From: JBBDLF01 sp040879025 | GTDB taxonomy: Bacteria > Pseudomonadota > Gammaproteobacteria > Pseudomonadales > Pseudohongiellaceae | Assembly (NCBI GenBank): GCA_040879025.1 | Contig: JBBDLF010000037.1 | Span: forward strand, 124,001 to 188,000 | Direction: 5' to 3' | Length of the DNA stretch: 64,000 nt | Shown: positions 34,466 to 44,937 of the stretch, piece after piece | How the letters are laid out: every line of letters begins with the position of its first letter | How positions within the stretch are numbered: the first letter of the stretch is position 1 | Made by a program: the position numbers and the translations under genes | The notes under the pieces: model-generated | Databases searched by the model: none | Told to the model about the DNA's origin: nothing | The model's input: the letters and a program-made list of their open reading frames with translations, nothing else

Positions 34466-35083
34466 CTAGTGTAATCCTGACAGGTAATTAGCCAGCACTT
34501 CCAGTTCACGGTCGGTCAGTCTGGCCACCACGTCCTGCATCACACCGTTATCGTCATTGCTGCGTTCGCCGGAACGGAAGGCCCGCAACTGCGCGAGGGT
34601 ATATTCCGCATGCTGGCCACCTACGGCGGGAAAGCCCGCCGGCGCATTGCCGGTGCCGGACGGAGAATGACAGGCGCTGCACGCCGCCACGGAAATTTCC
34701 TTGTTGCCGGCACGATACAGCGTCTCGGCAATATCCACACCGACCGGATCGGCGCCTTCAAGAGTAATGTCCTGCCCGGCGTAAAAGGCGGCGATATCCT
34801 GCATATCCTGTTCACTGAGACCCGCCGCCATCGGCGCCATAATCGGGCCGGGACGTTCACCGGATTTGAAATCCTGCAGCTGCTTGACCAGATAGCTGGC
34901 ATTCTGCCCGGCCAGCTTGGGGTTCATGGCCAGCGGGCTGTTGCCGTCCGGTCCGTGACAGCTGGCGCAGAGCGCGGCCTTGGTCTGCCCGGCAACCGCA
35001 TCTCCCTGGGCCATGGCGCCAAGCGACAGGGCGGACAACAATGTTCCGAGGCAGGCTGCTGATAGAAAAACTGATTTCTTCAT
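34466..35083 (-). CDS. Cytochrome c4-type diheme protein
   Basis: 205 residues with signal peptide MKKSVFLSAACLGTLLSAL and so on, and two c-type haem sites, CASCH and CSACH, in two similar cytochrome c domains (about 25-105 and 115-205). Each has a distal Met in a MAP/MQD context. Periplasmic diheme c4 cytochromes donate electrons to terminal oxidases, here plausibly the aa3 oxidase encoded at 43.5-48.5 kb. It is divergent from engB, as in Pseudomonas and relatives. Confidence 0.92.
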   Translation of the reverse strand: MKKSVFLSAACLGTLLSALSLGAMAQGDAVAGQTKAALCASCHGPDGNSPLAMNPKLAGQNASYLVKQLQDFKSGERPGPIMAPMAAGLSEQDMQDIAAFYAGQDITLEGADPVGVDIAETLYRAGNKEISVAACSACHSPSGTGNAPAGFPAVGGQHAEYTLAQLRAFRSGERSNDDNGVMQDVVARLTDRELEVLANYLSGLH

Positions 35084-35138
35084 GAACTGTTCCGTGCTCC
35101 TGTGGGGGCCGGAGCCCTGTAGTAAATTGCGGCCGCGA

Positions 35139-35144
35139 ATTATA
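35139..35144 (-). promoter_or_regulatory. Candidate -10 box of cytochrome c4 gene
   Basis: TATAAT reads perfectly on the minus strand at 35144-35139, about 56 bases before the ATG at 35083. The -35 region (TGGTGG at 17 bases) is poor. Confidence 0.4.
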
Positions 35145-35325
35145 GCGTAATTCCGAACAGGCCACCATAAACTTGGCCGATGCCGGTTCCGGAGTAATTA
35201 CTCCGGAACGGATTCACGATAAGATAGCGGCCCCAAACCGGCGCCCCCGAATCCGGCATCAGGCCGGGGGCCGGAGAACGGCGAAACGGTGTCGCCATCC
35301 TGACCCGCAAAACTCATGGAATAGC

Positions 35326-35928
35326 ATGGATTACAACGTAGCCCGATTTGCCGTCAGCGCCGCCAGGCTGAAGGATTGTCCGCCGGACAGTCTCGCGGAA
35401 GTCGCTTTCGCCGGGCGTTCCAATGCCGGCAAATCCAGCGCCATCAATGCGCTGACCGCGCAGAAAGGACTGGCGCGAATCAGCAAGACACCCGGCCGGA
35501 CCCGGTTGATCAACTACTTTCAGCTCGATGAGAGGCGATATCTCGTGGATTTGCCGGGATACGGCTACGCCAAGGTCCCGCTGACCGTTAAACACAACTG
35601 GCAAAAGGAGCTGGAAGATTACTTGCGTCGGCGTGAGCCACTGGCGGGACTGGTGTTGTTGAGCGATATACGCCATCCGCTGAAGGAGTACGACCGCACC
35701 ATGATAGCCTGGGCCACTGAAGCAAACCTGCCGCTGCATATTCTGTTGACCAAGGCGGACAAATTGAAACGTGGAGCCGCACTGAATGTATTGCGGGCCG
35801 TGACAAAAGAATTGCAGGAACTGCCGGACGTGTCGGTGCAACTGTTTTCCGCGACCAGACAGACGGGACTGAAAGCGCTGCAAAGGCAGCTGGACCAGTG
35901 GCTGGCGATCGTGCCAGAGCCGGAGTAA
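35326..35928 (+). CDS. engB: Ribosome-biogenesis GTPase EngB (YihA/YsxC)
   Basis: 200 residues from ATG 35326, the family length; an in-frame extension to 35173 has no family match. It has G1 GRSNAGKSS, G3 DLPGYGYA and G4 TKADK, and the SATRQTG G5 loop. EngB assists late assembly of the large ribosomal subunit. It is convergent with polA, leaving only 9 bases between the two stops. Confidence 0.95.
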   Translation: MDYNVARFAVSAARLKDCPPDSLAEVAFAGRSNAGKSSAINALTAQKGLARISKTPGRTRLINYFQLDERRYLVDLPGYGYAKVPLTVKHNWQKELEDYLRRREPLAGLVLLSDIRHPLKEYDRTMIAWATEANLPLHILLTKADKLKRGAALNVLRAVTKELQELPDVSVQLFSATRQTGLKALQRQLDQWLAIVPEPE

Positions 35929-35937
35929 CCCCGCTGT

Positions 35938-38712
35938 TCAATGCGCCTCATCCCAGTTTGCGCCGACGCCAATATCCACCACCAGCGGAACCGCCAGGGA
36001 TGCCGCGGTGATCATGCGGAAGCGGACGCCCTCGGCCACCAGATCAATATCGCTGTCCTTCACTTCGAATACCAGTTCATCGTGCACCTGCAGCAACAGT
36101 CTTGCGTCCAGCTCATCCATCCGTAACCAGTGATCCACATCGATCATCGCGCGCTTGATGATGTCGGCGGCGGTGCCTTGCATCGGCGCGTTGATCGCGG
36201 TGCGTTGGGCTGCCTTTCTGAGTATTGCATTACCGGCGCGAATGTCCGGCAGGTACAGTCGGCGTCCGAACAGGGTTTCCACATAGCCGGTTTCGTCAGC
36301 CTGGGCCTGGGTCTGTTCCATATAGCGCCGCACGCCGGGATACCTTTCGAAATATCGCTCCACGTACTCCTGCGCCTCACTCCGGCTGATGTTGAGCTGG
36401 TTGGCGAGGCCGAAAGCCGACATACCGTAAATCAGGCCGAAATTGATCGCCTTGGCCTTGCGTCGCTGATCCGCTGTGACTTCATCGAGTTCCACGCCGA
36501 ACACTTCACCGGCTGTCGCTTTGTGCACATCGCGCGACCCGGAAAACGCATCCAGCAGGCTGCGGTCTCCCGACAGGTGGGCCATGATGCGCAGCTCAAC
36601 CTGGGAATAGTCCGCCGCCAGCATCTTATAGCCGGGACGGCTGATGAAAGCCTGCCTGATGCGGCGGCCCTCGGCGGTGCGGATCGGAATGTTCTGCAGA
36701 TTGGGCTCGGTTGACGACAACCGGCCAGTGGCGGCGACGGCCTGCTGAAACGTGGAATGGATACGGCCGGTGCCGGGCTTGATTTCCAGTGGCAGCTTGT
36801 CGGTGTAGGTGGATTTCAGTTTCGCCAGGCCACGCTGCACCAGAATCAGTTGGGGCAGTTCGTACTTCAATGCCAGTTCCTGAAGAACAGGTTCCGCGGT
36901 GGAGGGCTGCCCGGTCTTGGTTTTTTTTACAACCGGCAGTTCCAGTTTTTCGTACAGAATGGTCTGCAACTGTTTCGGTGAACCCAGGTTGAACTGTTCA
37001 CCGGCCAGCGCAAAAACCTTCTGCTCAAGCTCCTTGAGTTTTAATGCAATCTCCCCGCTTTGCTGCCTGAGTACCTTCGCATCCATTTCAATGCCGGTCC
37101 GTTCCATTTTCTGCAGCACAGGTATCAGCGGACATTCGTAATAGTCGTACAGGCCTTGCAGCTTACCGGTTTCAGCAAGTCGCTCCCTCAGGCGAATGGA
37201 CAGGCGCAGAATGAGATCCGCCTTTTCCGCGGCATAGTCGGCGAAAGGTTCGATTTCGATCGCGCCCAGAAAAAGTTTTTTTCTTCCTTTTCCCTGAAGT
37301 TGCGCAATGTCCACCGGCGTGACTTCGAGGTAGTGTTTCGCCATTGCCTCATATTGATGCGACAGGGCAATGGAATTAAGGACGTAAGACGCCAGCATCA
37401 CATCAAATTTGAACGGGGCGAACTGAATGTCATGGTTTGCGAGTAAATGACTGATCAGTTTCAGATCGTGGCCCATTTTGACTTTACGTTTACTCTCCAG
37501 CAGGGGTTTCAGTCGTCGCAGTACAAATGCTTCATCCAGTTGCGCCGGGCAAGTCAACCTGTCGTGTGCCAGGGGAATGTAAAACGCCTCTCCCGGGACG
37601 ACTGAGACAGCAATGCCGAGAATCCGAGCCTGCATGAAGTGCCCCGGTTCCGATTCCAGGGAGAGAGCAAATTCGTTTGCTGTTTCAAGCTTGGCGACGC
37701 AATCGTTGAACGCGCGTTCCTCGCAAACCAGGCGATAGTCGATTCGTTCCGGAGCGATGGTGGCCGGCGCTTGCCGGTCCGTCTTTTTGTTTTCAGCATC
37801 CGCGGCAACTCCTCCCTGCTCCAGTTCCGCGATCCAGCTCTTGAATTCCAGTTCGCTGAACAGCTGGTAGAGTTTTTTGTTGTCCGGTTCCGCGGCCACC
37901 AGGTTGTCGATGTCAAAGTCCAGTTCGCAATCGCATTTCACCGTGGCCAGTTCATAGCTCAGCCTGACCAGTTCGATACTTTCCCGCAGGCGCTCGCCAA
38001 TCTTGCCCTTGATTTCATTCGCGTTTGCGATAACTCCGTTCACATCGCCGTACTGCTGCAACCATTTCACGGCGGTTTTCGGCCCTACCCCGGGCACACC
38101 GGGAATGTTGTCGGATTTATCGCCGGTGAGCGCAAGGTAATCGATAATGCGGTCCGGTGGAATGCCAAACTTGGCCTCCACGCCCTCGATATCCAGCGCC
38201 TCATTGGTCATGGTATTGATCAGCGTGACATGTTTATTGACCAATTGGGCCAGATCCTTGTCGCCGGTCGAGATTATGGTGTCAATGCCCGCCTTGCCGG
38301 CGCGGTCCGCCAGGGTACCGATTACGTCATCGGCTTCGACGTTGTCGATGATAAGTAATGGAAGCCCCATCGCGCGGATAATGTCGTGGATGGGAGGGAT
38401 TTGCTGCGCCAGTTCGGGCGGCATCGACGGCCTGGTGGCCTTGTAGGCTTCATAGACTTCATGCCGAAACGTTTTTCCCTTGGCATCAAAAATGATAGCG
38501 GTATGGCTGCCGGGGTAGCCTTTTATCAGACTGCGAATCATGCTGATCACTCCCTTGACCGCTCCCGTGGGATGGCCGCGGCTGTTTGCCAGTGGCGGCA
38601 GCGCATGGAACGCGCGGAACAGATAGGAGGACCCATCTACAAGAACCAGGGGTGTGGATGTCGACAAAGCTATACCTTCGCTGGATTGCGTTGACTTGTT
38701 TGATTCTGTCAT
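35938..38712 (-). CDS. polA: DNA polymerase I, exonuclease-defective proofreading domain predicted
   Basis: 924 residues from ATG 38712; a GTG at 38739 would overlap znuA. The 5'-nuclease domain is intact (LVDGSSYLFRAF, EADDVIG, STGDKDLAQLV). The polymerase domain is intact too (ADYSQVELRIMAHLSGD, KAINFGLIYGMSAFGL, QVHDELVFEV). In the 3'-5' exonuclease domain the catalytic Asp residues are replaced by my alignment to E. coli Pol I: D355 to Ser351 (ALSLESE), D424 to Ile420 (DLKLIS) and D501 to Lys497 (YAAEKAD). The fold is present but proofreading should be lost, as in Taq polymerase. Downstream of znuA on the same strand, 15 bases away. Confidence 0.97.
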   Translation of the reverse strand: MTESNKSTQSSEGIALSTSTPLVLVDGSSYLFRAFHALPPLANSRGHPTGAVKGVISMIRSLIKGYPGSHTAIIFDAKGKTFRHEVYEAYKATRPSMPPELAQQIPPIHDIIRAMGLPLLIIDNVEADDVIGTLADRAGKAGIDTIISTGDKDLAQLVNKHVTLINTMTNEALDIEGVEAKFGIPPDRIIDYLALTGDKSDNIPGVPGVGPKTAVKWLQQYGDVNGVIANANEIKGKIGERLRESIELVRLSYELATVKCDCELDFDIDNLVAAEPDNKKLYQLFSELEFKSWIAELEQGGVAADAENKKTDRQAPATIAPERIDYRLVCEERAFNDCVAKLETANEFALSLESEPGHFMQARILGIAVSVVPGEAFYIPLAHDRLTCPAQLDEAFVLRRLKPLLESKRKVKMGHDLKLISHLLANHDIQFAPFKFDVMLASYVLNSIALSHQYEAMAKHYLEVTPVDIAQLQGKGRKKLFLGAIEIEPFADYAAEKADLILRLSIRLRERLAETGKLQGLYDYYECPLIPVLQKMERTGIEMDAKVLRQQSGEIALKLKELEQKVFALAGEQFNLGSPKQLQTILYEKLELPVVKKTKTGQPSTAEPVLQELALKYELPQLILVQRGLAKLKSTYTDKLPLEIKPGTGRIHSTFQQAVAATGRLSSTEPNLQNIPIRTAEGRRIRQAFISRPGYKMLAADYSQVELRIMAHLSGDRSLLDAFSGSRDVHKATAGEVFGVELDEVTADQRRKAKAINFGLIYGMSAFGLANQLNISRSEAQEYVERYFERYPGVRRYMEQTQAQADETGYVETLFGRRLYLPDIRAGNAILRKAAQRTAINAPMQGTAADIIKRAMIDVDHWLRMDELDARLLLQVHDELVFEVKDSDIDLVAEGVRFRMITAASLAVPLVVDIGVGANWDEAH

Positions 38713-38726
38713 GGATGACGGCTGAT

Positions 38727-39704
38727 TCAATCGATACACCCGGCAATCGCAACGCCTGCATCGAGCATCAAACGGCTGTAGGCATTGTCGGACATGTCGA
38801 CATGGAAACCCAAGAGATCGATTTCGGCGCGTCGCAGCCGGTAATCCGCCAGCATCGTCGCGATGGTGGAATCGCTGGCGCTGATCTCCGCGAGCAGGCA
38901 GACCGGCCGGCTTTCGACAATGGCTCGGCGGACGGAACTGATACGGCGCATGCCGGGCTGGCGCTCTTCGCTTTCCACCAACGCAAAGGCATGGTTAAAA
39001 CCAAACTGCCGCTCGAAATACTGAAATGCGTTGTGATAAACGATATAGGGCTTGCCGGCGAGCCCGGCGGTGATTTCCCGCAGACGGCGCTCAAGTTCGT
39101 CGATTTCCTCGCTGAACGCTTCCAGGTTTCGCGCATAATCCTCGGCGCGTCCCGGATCGCGAAGCGACAGGACCTCCGCCATCCTGACCGCAATAGCCAG
39201 TGCATTCCCGGTGTTCATCCACACATGAGGATCGAAGCCGCTGCCCACGCTGCCATGTTCATCATTGCCGTAACCGAGCCTCTGCACGGTTTCCAGCTCC
39301 ATCGCCTCGATGATGACGGCATCACTCGACCGTTGTTCTATGGCCCGGGCAAGAAACGTTTCCAATTCCTCTCCGATCCACACGATCACGTTCGCGGTGT
39401 TGAGTGCGCCGGCCGCCGAAGGCGTCAGCGAATAGAAATGGGGCGACTGCCCCGGAGGCATGATCAGGACCGGTTCGGCGATACCACGGGTAATGGCGGC
39501 GGCAATCATCTGCAGCGGCTTGATAGTGACAACCAGCCGCAATTCGGAATTTTCGCCGGGCGCGGTGGGCTCCACCTCTGCGGCACCGGCCGACAACGCA
39601 ACGATCGGAAGCGCAAGCAACAGCAAGGAAGCCAATGTATACGGGCTTGCCACGCGGTATCTGCCGACCGCATTACGCTTTTGACTTGCCGCCATCCGAT
39701 TCAT
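38727..39704 (-). CDS. znuA: Zinc ABC transporter substrate-binding protein ZnuA
   Basis: ATG 39704 (or 39695) starts a signal-peptide protein of about 325 residues; a longer upstream frame is not protein-like. It has the cluster A-1 binding-protein fold: VVTIKPLQMIAAAI, PGQSPHFYSLTPS, FDPHVWMN and YHNAFQYFERQF give three likely zinc-ligand histidines. The His-rich loop usual in ZnuA is reduced to DEHGSVGSG. It delivers Zn(II) to ZnuB. It is divergent from znuCB across a 127-base region with a Zur-type operator. Confidence 0.92.
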   Translation of the reverse strand: MNRMAASQKRNAVGRYRVASPYTLASLLLLALPIVALSAGAAEVEPTAPGENSELRLVVTIKPLQMIAAAITRGIAEPVLIMPPGQSPHFYSLTPSAAGALNTANVIVWIGEELETFLARAIEQRSSDAVIIEAMELETVQRLGYGNDEHGSVGSGFDPHVWMNTGNALAIAVRMAEVLSLRDPGRAEDYARNLEAFSEEIDELERRLREITAGLAGKPYIVYHNAFQYFERQFGFNHAFALVESEERQPGMRRISSVRRAIVESRPVCLLAEISASDSTIATMLADYRLRRAEIDLLGFHVDMSDNAYSRLMLDAGVAIAGCID

Positions 39705-39726
39705 TCGCTCTGATTTCCGGGTAGTG

Positions 39727-39744
39727 ATGCTATGATATACCAAT
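39727..39744. promoter_or_regulatory. Zur-type operator between znuA and znuC
   Basis: ATGCTATGATATACCAAT matches 14 of 18 central positions of the gammaproteobacterial Zur palindrome (ATGTTATAATATAACATT, from memory). It lies between divergent znuA and znuCB, where a single operator can repress both when zinc is sufficient. The zur gene itself is not in this window. Confidence 0.65.
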
Positions 39745-39831
39745 GATGTATACCCTCCGACCCCTCGATTCGATTTATTGCGCACCGGCTGTAAATTACG
39801 TTCGCCTGCGCCATCGTCGGCCGGTGGCTGG

Positions 39832-40600
<769 letters not shown>

Positions 40601-40608
<8 letters not shown>

Positions 40609-41392
40609 TTTTATTCTTTATGCCCTGCTGGCCGGATTGGCATTCGCACTGGTGGCGGGCCCGCTTGGCTGCTTTGTAGTATGGCGCCGAATGTCTTTCT
40701 TTGGCGATACACTGGCGCACTCCGCGCTGCTGGGTATCGCGCTGGGCCTGTTGTTCAGCATTAATCCACAACTGACTGTATTGGCAAGCTGCCTGTTGTT
40801 TGCCGTGATATTGATGGTTCTGGAACGCAAGAAAACCATCTCTGTTGACGCCCTGCTCGGCATTCTGGCGCATACGACACTGGCCGTCGGCGTGGTTCTG
40901 CTGGCCGTGTTCAGTGATGTTCAGATCAATATCGAGGCTTATCTGTTCGGCGACCTGCTCACCATACGCCTGACCGACCTCGGCTGGGTGGTCGCTGTAA
41001 GCGCGCTGGTGGGAGTTGTGCTGGTGATGTTCTGGAACAGATTTTTATTTATTACGGTTCACGAGGAACTGGCATCGGTGGAAGGCGTCAATGTGCAGAG
41101 GCTGAAATATCTGCTGGTTATACTTATGGCCCTGCTGGTCGCCGTGGCGATGAATATAGTCGGTGTACTGTTGATTACTTCCTTGCTGATCATTCCTCCG
41201 GCGGCTTCGCGTCAATTCGCCAGAACACCGGAACAGATGGCGATAGGCGCCAGCGGCCTGGGCGGTCTTTCGGTGGCGTGCGGACTGGTGGCGGCTTTCT
41301 ATCTGGACACGCCGGTCGGTCCGTCCATCGTGGTGATTGCCGGGATGTTTTTCTTCCTGATCTATCTGGTGCCGCGGCGGCGTCGCTTATGA
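40601..41392 (+). CDS. znuB: Zinc ABC transporter permease ZnuB
   Basis: 263 residues from ATG 40601 with about eight TM helices and the family motifs GPLGCFVVWRRMSFFGDTLAHSA near the N-terminus and VGVLLITSLLIIPPAASR later. It is translationally coupled to znuC. It ends 4 bases before the convergent SCO gene. Confidence 0.95.
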
Positions 41393-41396
41393 CCGG

Positions 41397-42038
41397 TCAG
41401 CGATCCCGCAACGCGGTGTAGGCGGCGATCAGACTGGCATCGGTGTGAGGCGGGCGGATCACGCTGTGATAATTTCCATCGGGGTCGAGTATCGCGATAT
41501 AAGCGCTGTGCGCAACCGACTCGACACCGCTGTGGTTGCCGTGCTCATCGGTTGAGGTCGCTCCCGAATGCGTAATATACAACTGCCGCGACAGCCCGCT
41601 GATTTCTGAATATTGGCCGGTCAGTCCGGTAAAATCCTCATGAAAACCGGAAAGATATTTCCGCATGACTTCCGGCGTATCCGTCACCGGATCCACGGAA
41701 ATCAGCACCACGCGAGTGTCCTGTCGATAGTCGGGATTCAGTTCCAGGTAAAACTGCTTCAATTCATTCAGCGTCAGCGGGCAGACATCAGGGCAGGAGG
41801 TGAAGCCAAAAAACAGCAGCGACCAGGCGCCGCGCAGACTGTCCATCGATGCCGCGTTGCCGCGCTGGTCGGTTAGCTGGAAATCATTCAGAACAAGGGG
41901 TTCGGGGTAAATGGATAAACCGAGTTCACGCAGATCCTCATCGGAGGGCGTCGACGAAAACTGCAGCAATCCTGCCGCCGCACCGATCACAAACAATACA
42001 CCAAGACTGATGACAACGAGGGTTTTATATGTTTTCAC
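41397..42038 (-). CDS. SCO1/SenC-family copper chaperone
   Basis: 213 residues, membrane-anchored by an N-terminal helix, with a thioredoxin fold containing the Cu-binding CPDVCP motif and a distal His in SVAHSAYI. SCO proteins insert copper into the CuA site of cytochrome oxidase subunit II, encoded nearby. The start is GTG at 42038. It follows cyoE by 64 bases on the same strand, divergent from the cox operon. Confidence 0.93.
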   Translation of the reverse strand: MKTYKTLVVISLGVLFVIGAAAGLLQFSSTPSDEDLRELGLSIYPEPLVLNDFQLTDQRGNAASMDSLRGAWSLLFFGFTSCPDVCPLTLNELKQFYLELNPDYRQDTRVVLISVDPVTDTPEVMRKYLSGFHEDFTGLTGQYSEISGLSRQLYITHSGATSTDEHGNHSGVESVAHSAYIAILDPDGNYHSVIRPPHTDASLIAAYTALRDR

Positions 42039-42102
42039 TGTTGCCCAGGGAGCCTCTGAATAACCATGTACCGCCTCTGCGGGAGCTGTCGTGCGCTGCC
42101 GC

Positions 42103-42987
42103 CTAGAAAATGTAATGGTCTACCACCAGCGCCAGAAACAGCAAGGCCAGATAGATGATGGAGTAACGGAACGTTTCTATCGCCGTGGTCGCCGTGGGAC
42201 GGAACATCAACCGGGTAGCCCACCGCAGGAACCCGATGCCGAGAACCAGGGCCGAAGCCAGGTAAAGCAGACCACTCATACCGGTCATCCAGGGGAATAT
42301 GCTCACCTGCATCAGTATGGCGGTGTAAATCAGAATATGGATTTTGGTGACTCTGACACCGTGGGTGACCGGCAACATGGGAATGCCGGTTTTCGCATAC
42401 TCTTCCTTGCGGTGTATGGCCAGCGCCCAGAAGTGAGGCGGCGTCCAGGCAAATATAATCAGCACCAGTATCAATGCTCCCGGCTGAATGTCGCCGGTCA
42501 CCGCGGACCAGCCCAGCAATGGCGGCATCGCACCGGACAACCCGCCGATGACAATGTTTTGCGGTGTGGCGCGTTTGAGATATCCGGTATAGATGAAGGC
42601 ATAACCAATAAAGGACGCCAGCGTGAGCCACGCGCACACGGGATTGACCCCGAACAACAGAATGACCATGCCCGCGACACCTATGACGGCAGCGAACAGG
42701 GTAGCCTGCCACGGATCGACACGGCCCTGCGGAAGCGGCCTGTTATGCGTACGCTTCATTATTGAGTCCACTTTGCGGTCAATCAAGTGGTTCACAACCG
42801 CGCCTGAACTCGCTACCAGCGCTATGCCCAGGTTGCCGAGAAGCAATATATCCAGGGGCACCATTCCGGGCACCGCCAGCAGCATGCCGACAACGGAAGT
42901 CAGGATCATCAACATGACCACGCGAGGCTTGCACATCTCGTAAAAGTCACGCCAACTCAAAGTCTGATTGGTGGTAATCTCAGTCAC
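42103..42987 (-). CDS. cyoE: Protoheme IX farnesyltransferase
   Basis: 294 residues with about nine TM helices and the prenyltransferase motifs NHLIDRKVDSIMKRTHNRP (first Asp-rich site) and YTGYLKRATPQNIVIGG. It converts haem b to haem o, the precursor of haem a for the aa3 oxidase. The haem A synthase gene ctaA is not in the window. The start is GTG at 42987; the promoter must lie in the 490-base intergenic region shared with coxB. Confidence 0.95.
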   Translation of the reverse strand: MTEITTNQTLSWRDFYEMCKPRVVMLMILTSVVGMLLAVPGMVPLDILLLGNLGIALVASSGAVVNHLIDRKVDSIMKRTHNRPLPQGRVDPWQATLFAAVIGVAGMVILLFGVNPVCAWLTLASFIGYAFIYTGYLKRATPQNIVIGGLSGAMPPLLGWSAVTGDIQPGALILVLIIFAWTPPHFWALAIHRKEEYAKTGIPMLPVTHGVRVTKIHILIYTAILMQVSIFPWMTGMSGLLYLASALVLGIGFLRWATRLMFRPTATTAIETFRYSIIYLALLFLALVVDHYIF

Positions 42988-43477
42988 AATTTTCCGGAAT
43001 CTCTGTTAATCGGGTTGGGCAGGACGCAGGGTGCCAGAAGCCGCGCGCATTCAATCATGTTTTGCCATTCATCTCAAGAATAACCATTCTGGAAGTGAAT
43101 TGCCATTTCCCGGCCGTCAATTTCGCGACACTGTTGACCGTATTAAAGTGCTTTCGTAAAAACTGACAAACGGGTGTCACCTTCGCCGGATTTCCCGTGA
43201 AATTCACTTGATTTGACGCAATATCACGGGCTTTTCAGGGCGAAATTGCTTGCGGTAAAAACTACAATACTATAGCATTCCCGACCTTGTGAGGCGCCCA
43301 GAAAATGACCAGAAATCCGTCAGAATGAGCCCCGCCAACAACAAAAAAATACTGGAAGGAAACGATATACAACTGAGCCGAAGCTGGACGCTCATCGTCA
43401 TTCGTTACCCTTTTCTCAGTGCAGGCAAACGCAGGCATTGGAAATTCTAGCATACGCATTTAAGAAGGATGTGACTT
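42988..43477. other. 490-base divergent intergenic region between cyoE and coxB
   Basis: No gene or RNA was recognised. A small minus-strand frame (43262-43459) has no family features. The region holds a plausible cox promoter (listed separately) and must hold the cyoE promoter on the minus strand. It is long for a divergent promoter region, suggesting control by redox or oxygen regulators that I cannot identify. Confidence 0.6.
43246..43273 (+). promoter_or_regulatory. Candidate promoter of the cox operon
   Basis: TTGCTT (43246-43251) and TACTAT (43268-43273) are spaced by 16 bases and would start transcription near 43280, leaving a leader of about 200 bases before coxB. Confidence 0.35.
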
Positions 43478-44839
43478 ATGGCCTTAGCAGTCGTTCTACT
43501 TCTCCTGATTGTCGGATCAGTCATATTTCACTTTGCCAGCCCCTGGTGGTTCACGCCGATCGCCGCGGAATGGCAATCCATTGACTTCACAATCAATGTC
43601 ACTTTCTGGGTAACCGGTCTGGTTTTCATCGCAGTCAACGCTTTCATGGCGTACTGCGTCTGGAAGTTCCGGCAGAAAGAAGGGCACAAGGCGGTGTACG
43701 AACCCGAAAACTCAAGGCTCGAAGCCGGCCTTTCCATCGTTACCACACTCGGTGTGGTCGCGATGCTGGCACCCGGCCTGTTCGTATGGGCGACGTTCGT
43801 GACCGTCCCCGAGGAAGCCACCGATTACGAAGTTGTCGGTCAGCAATGGCAATGGTCATTCCGCTATCCCGGTGCCGATGGAATTCTCGGCACCGCCGAC
43901 ACCGTGTTTGTCAGCGAAAATAATCCGCTCGGCGTCAACCCCGAAGACCCTAATTCCCAGGACGACGTGATCGTCAACGGCCCTGAAATGCGGTTACCTG
44001 TGAACCAGCCGGTCAGGGCACTGTTGCGATCAAAGGACGTGCTGCACAATTACACGGTTCCGCAGTTCCGCGTAAAAATGGACCTGGTTCCCGGTCTCGT
44101 TTCCTACCAATGGTTCACTCCCAACCTGGTGGGAGAATACGACATTCTGTGTGAAGAACTTTGCGGGATTGCACACTTTATTATGCGCGGCCGAGTCATC
44201 GTTGAGGAGCAGGCTGATTACGATGCCTGGCTGGCCCGGCAGCCGACGTTCGCGGAAACCCAATCCATGGCCGAGCCGAATGTCGCCGCAGGCGAACAAC
44301 AGTACGCCGCCTGCGCCAGTTGCCACGGGCAGCAGGGCGAGGGCAATGAAGCGCTGAACGCTCCACGCCTTGCCGGTCTGCAGGACTGGTACGTGGCGCG
44401 ACAGCTACGGTACTACCAGCAGGGTGTTCGCGGCGGAGAAGGCGATCCGATGGGCCAGATGATGGCGCCGATGGCCGCCATGCTGTCCACCGACGAGGCT
44501 ATTGCCAATGTATCAGCCTATATAGGAGGCATGGAACTGGAACGGTCTCCGGCAACGCTCGAGGGCGGAAATATCGATAACGGTCGTCGAATCTACCAGT
44601 CCAATTGCGCTGCCTGCCATTTGCCTGACGCATCCGGCACCTGGTACACGGATGCCCCGAACCTGGCCGGCATGAGCGACTGGTACTTCGAACGGCAGAT
44701 CAATAATTTCAGAAGCGGCGTGCGGGGCCTCCATCCTCAGGACGACTATGGCGAACAGATGGTGTCCATGGCCACGGCGGTCGCCAATGTGCAGGAAATC
44801 GCGGATGTCGCGGCGTATATACATACCCTGGCTGAATAG
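43478..44839 (+). CDS. coxB: Cytochrome c oxidase subunit II with two fused cytochrome c domains
   Basis: 453 residues. Three hydrophobic helices lie in the first 110 residues, followed by the CuA cupredoxin with CEELCGIAHFIM ligands (two Cys, His, Met). Two C-terminal cytochrome c domains have haem sites CASCH and CAACH. A typical subunit II has no haem and caa3-type enzymes have one, so the diheme tail is notable; it may accept electrons directly from c4-type donors. A GAAGGA Shine-Dalgarno precedes the ATG. Confidence 0.95.
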   Translation: MALAVVLLLLIVGSVIFHFASPWWFTPIAAEWQSIDFTINVTFWVTGLVFIAVNAFMAYCVWKFRQKEGHKAVYEPENSRLEAGLSIVTTLGVVAMLAPGLFVWATFVTVPEEATDYEVVGQQWQWSFRYPGADGILGTADTVFVSENNPLGVNPEDPNSQDDVIVNGPEMRLPVNQPVRALLRSKDVLHNYTVPQFRVKMDLVPGLVSYQWFTPNLVGEYDILCEELCGIAHFIMRGRVIVEEQADYDAWLARQPTFAETQSMAEPNVAAGEQQYAACASCHGQQGEGNEALNAPRLAGLQDWYVARQLRYYQQGVRGGEGDPMGQMMAPMAAMLSTDEAIANVSAYIGGMELERSPATLEGGNIDNGRRIYQSNCAACHLPDASGTWYTDAPNLAGMSDWYFERQINNFRSGVRGLHPQDDYGEQMVSMATAVANVQEIADVAAYIHTLAE

Positions 44840-44937
44840 CCGGGCGGTTCATCAGGTTTCAAACACGGTTTTTCAGTTTAATGACTTGTACCCGTTGCGA
44901 TTTCGCGAGGGATTAAAGAATTGATCAGGAGGTTTTA

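Noticed and set aside
43208..43226. FNR-like TTGAT-N4 box upstream of coxB
   Set aside because: The right arm (CGCAA) matches only three of five bases of ATCAA.
43262..43459. Small minus-strand frame in the cyoE-coxB intergenic region
   Set aside because: 65 residues, no convincing ribosome site or recognised family; overlaps the likely cox promoter.
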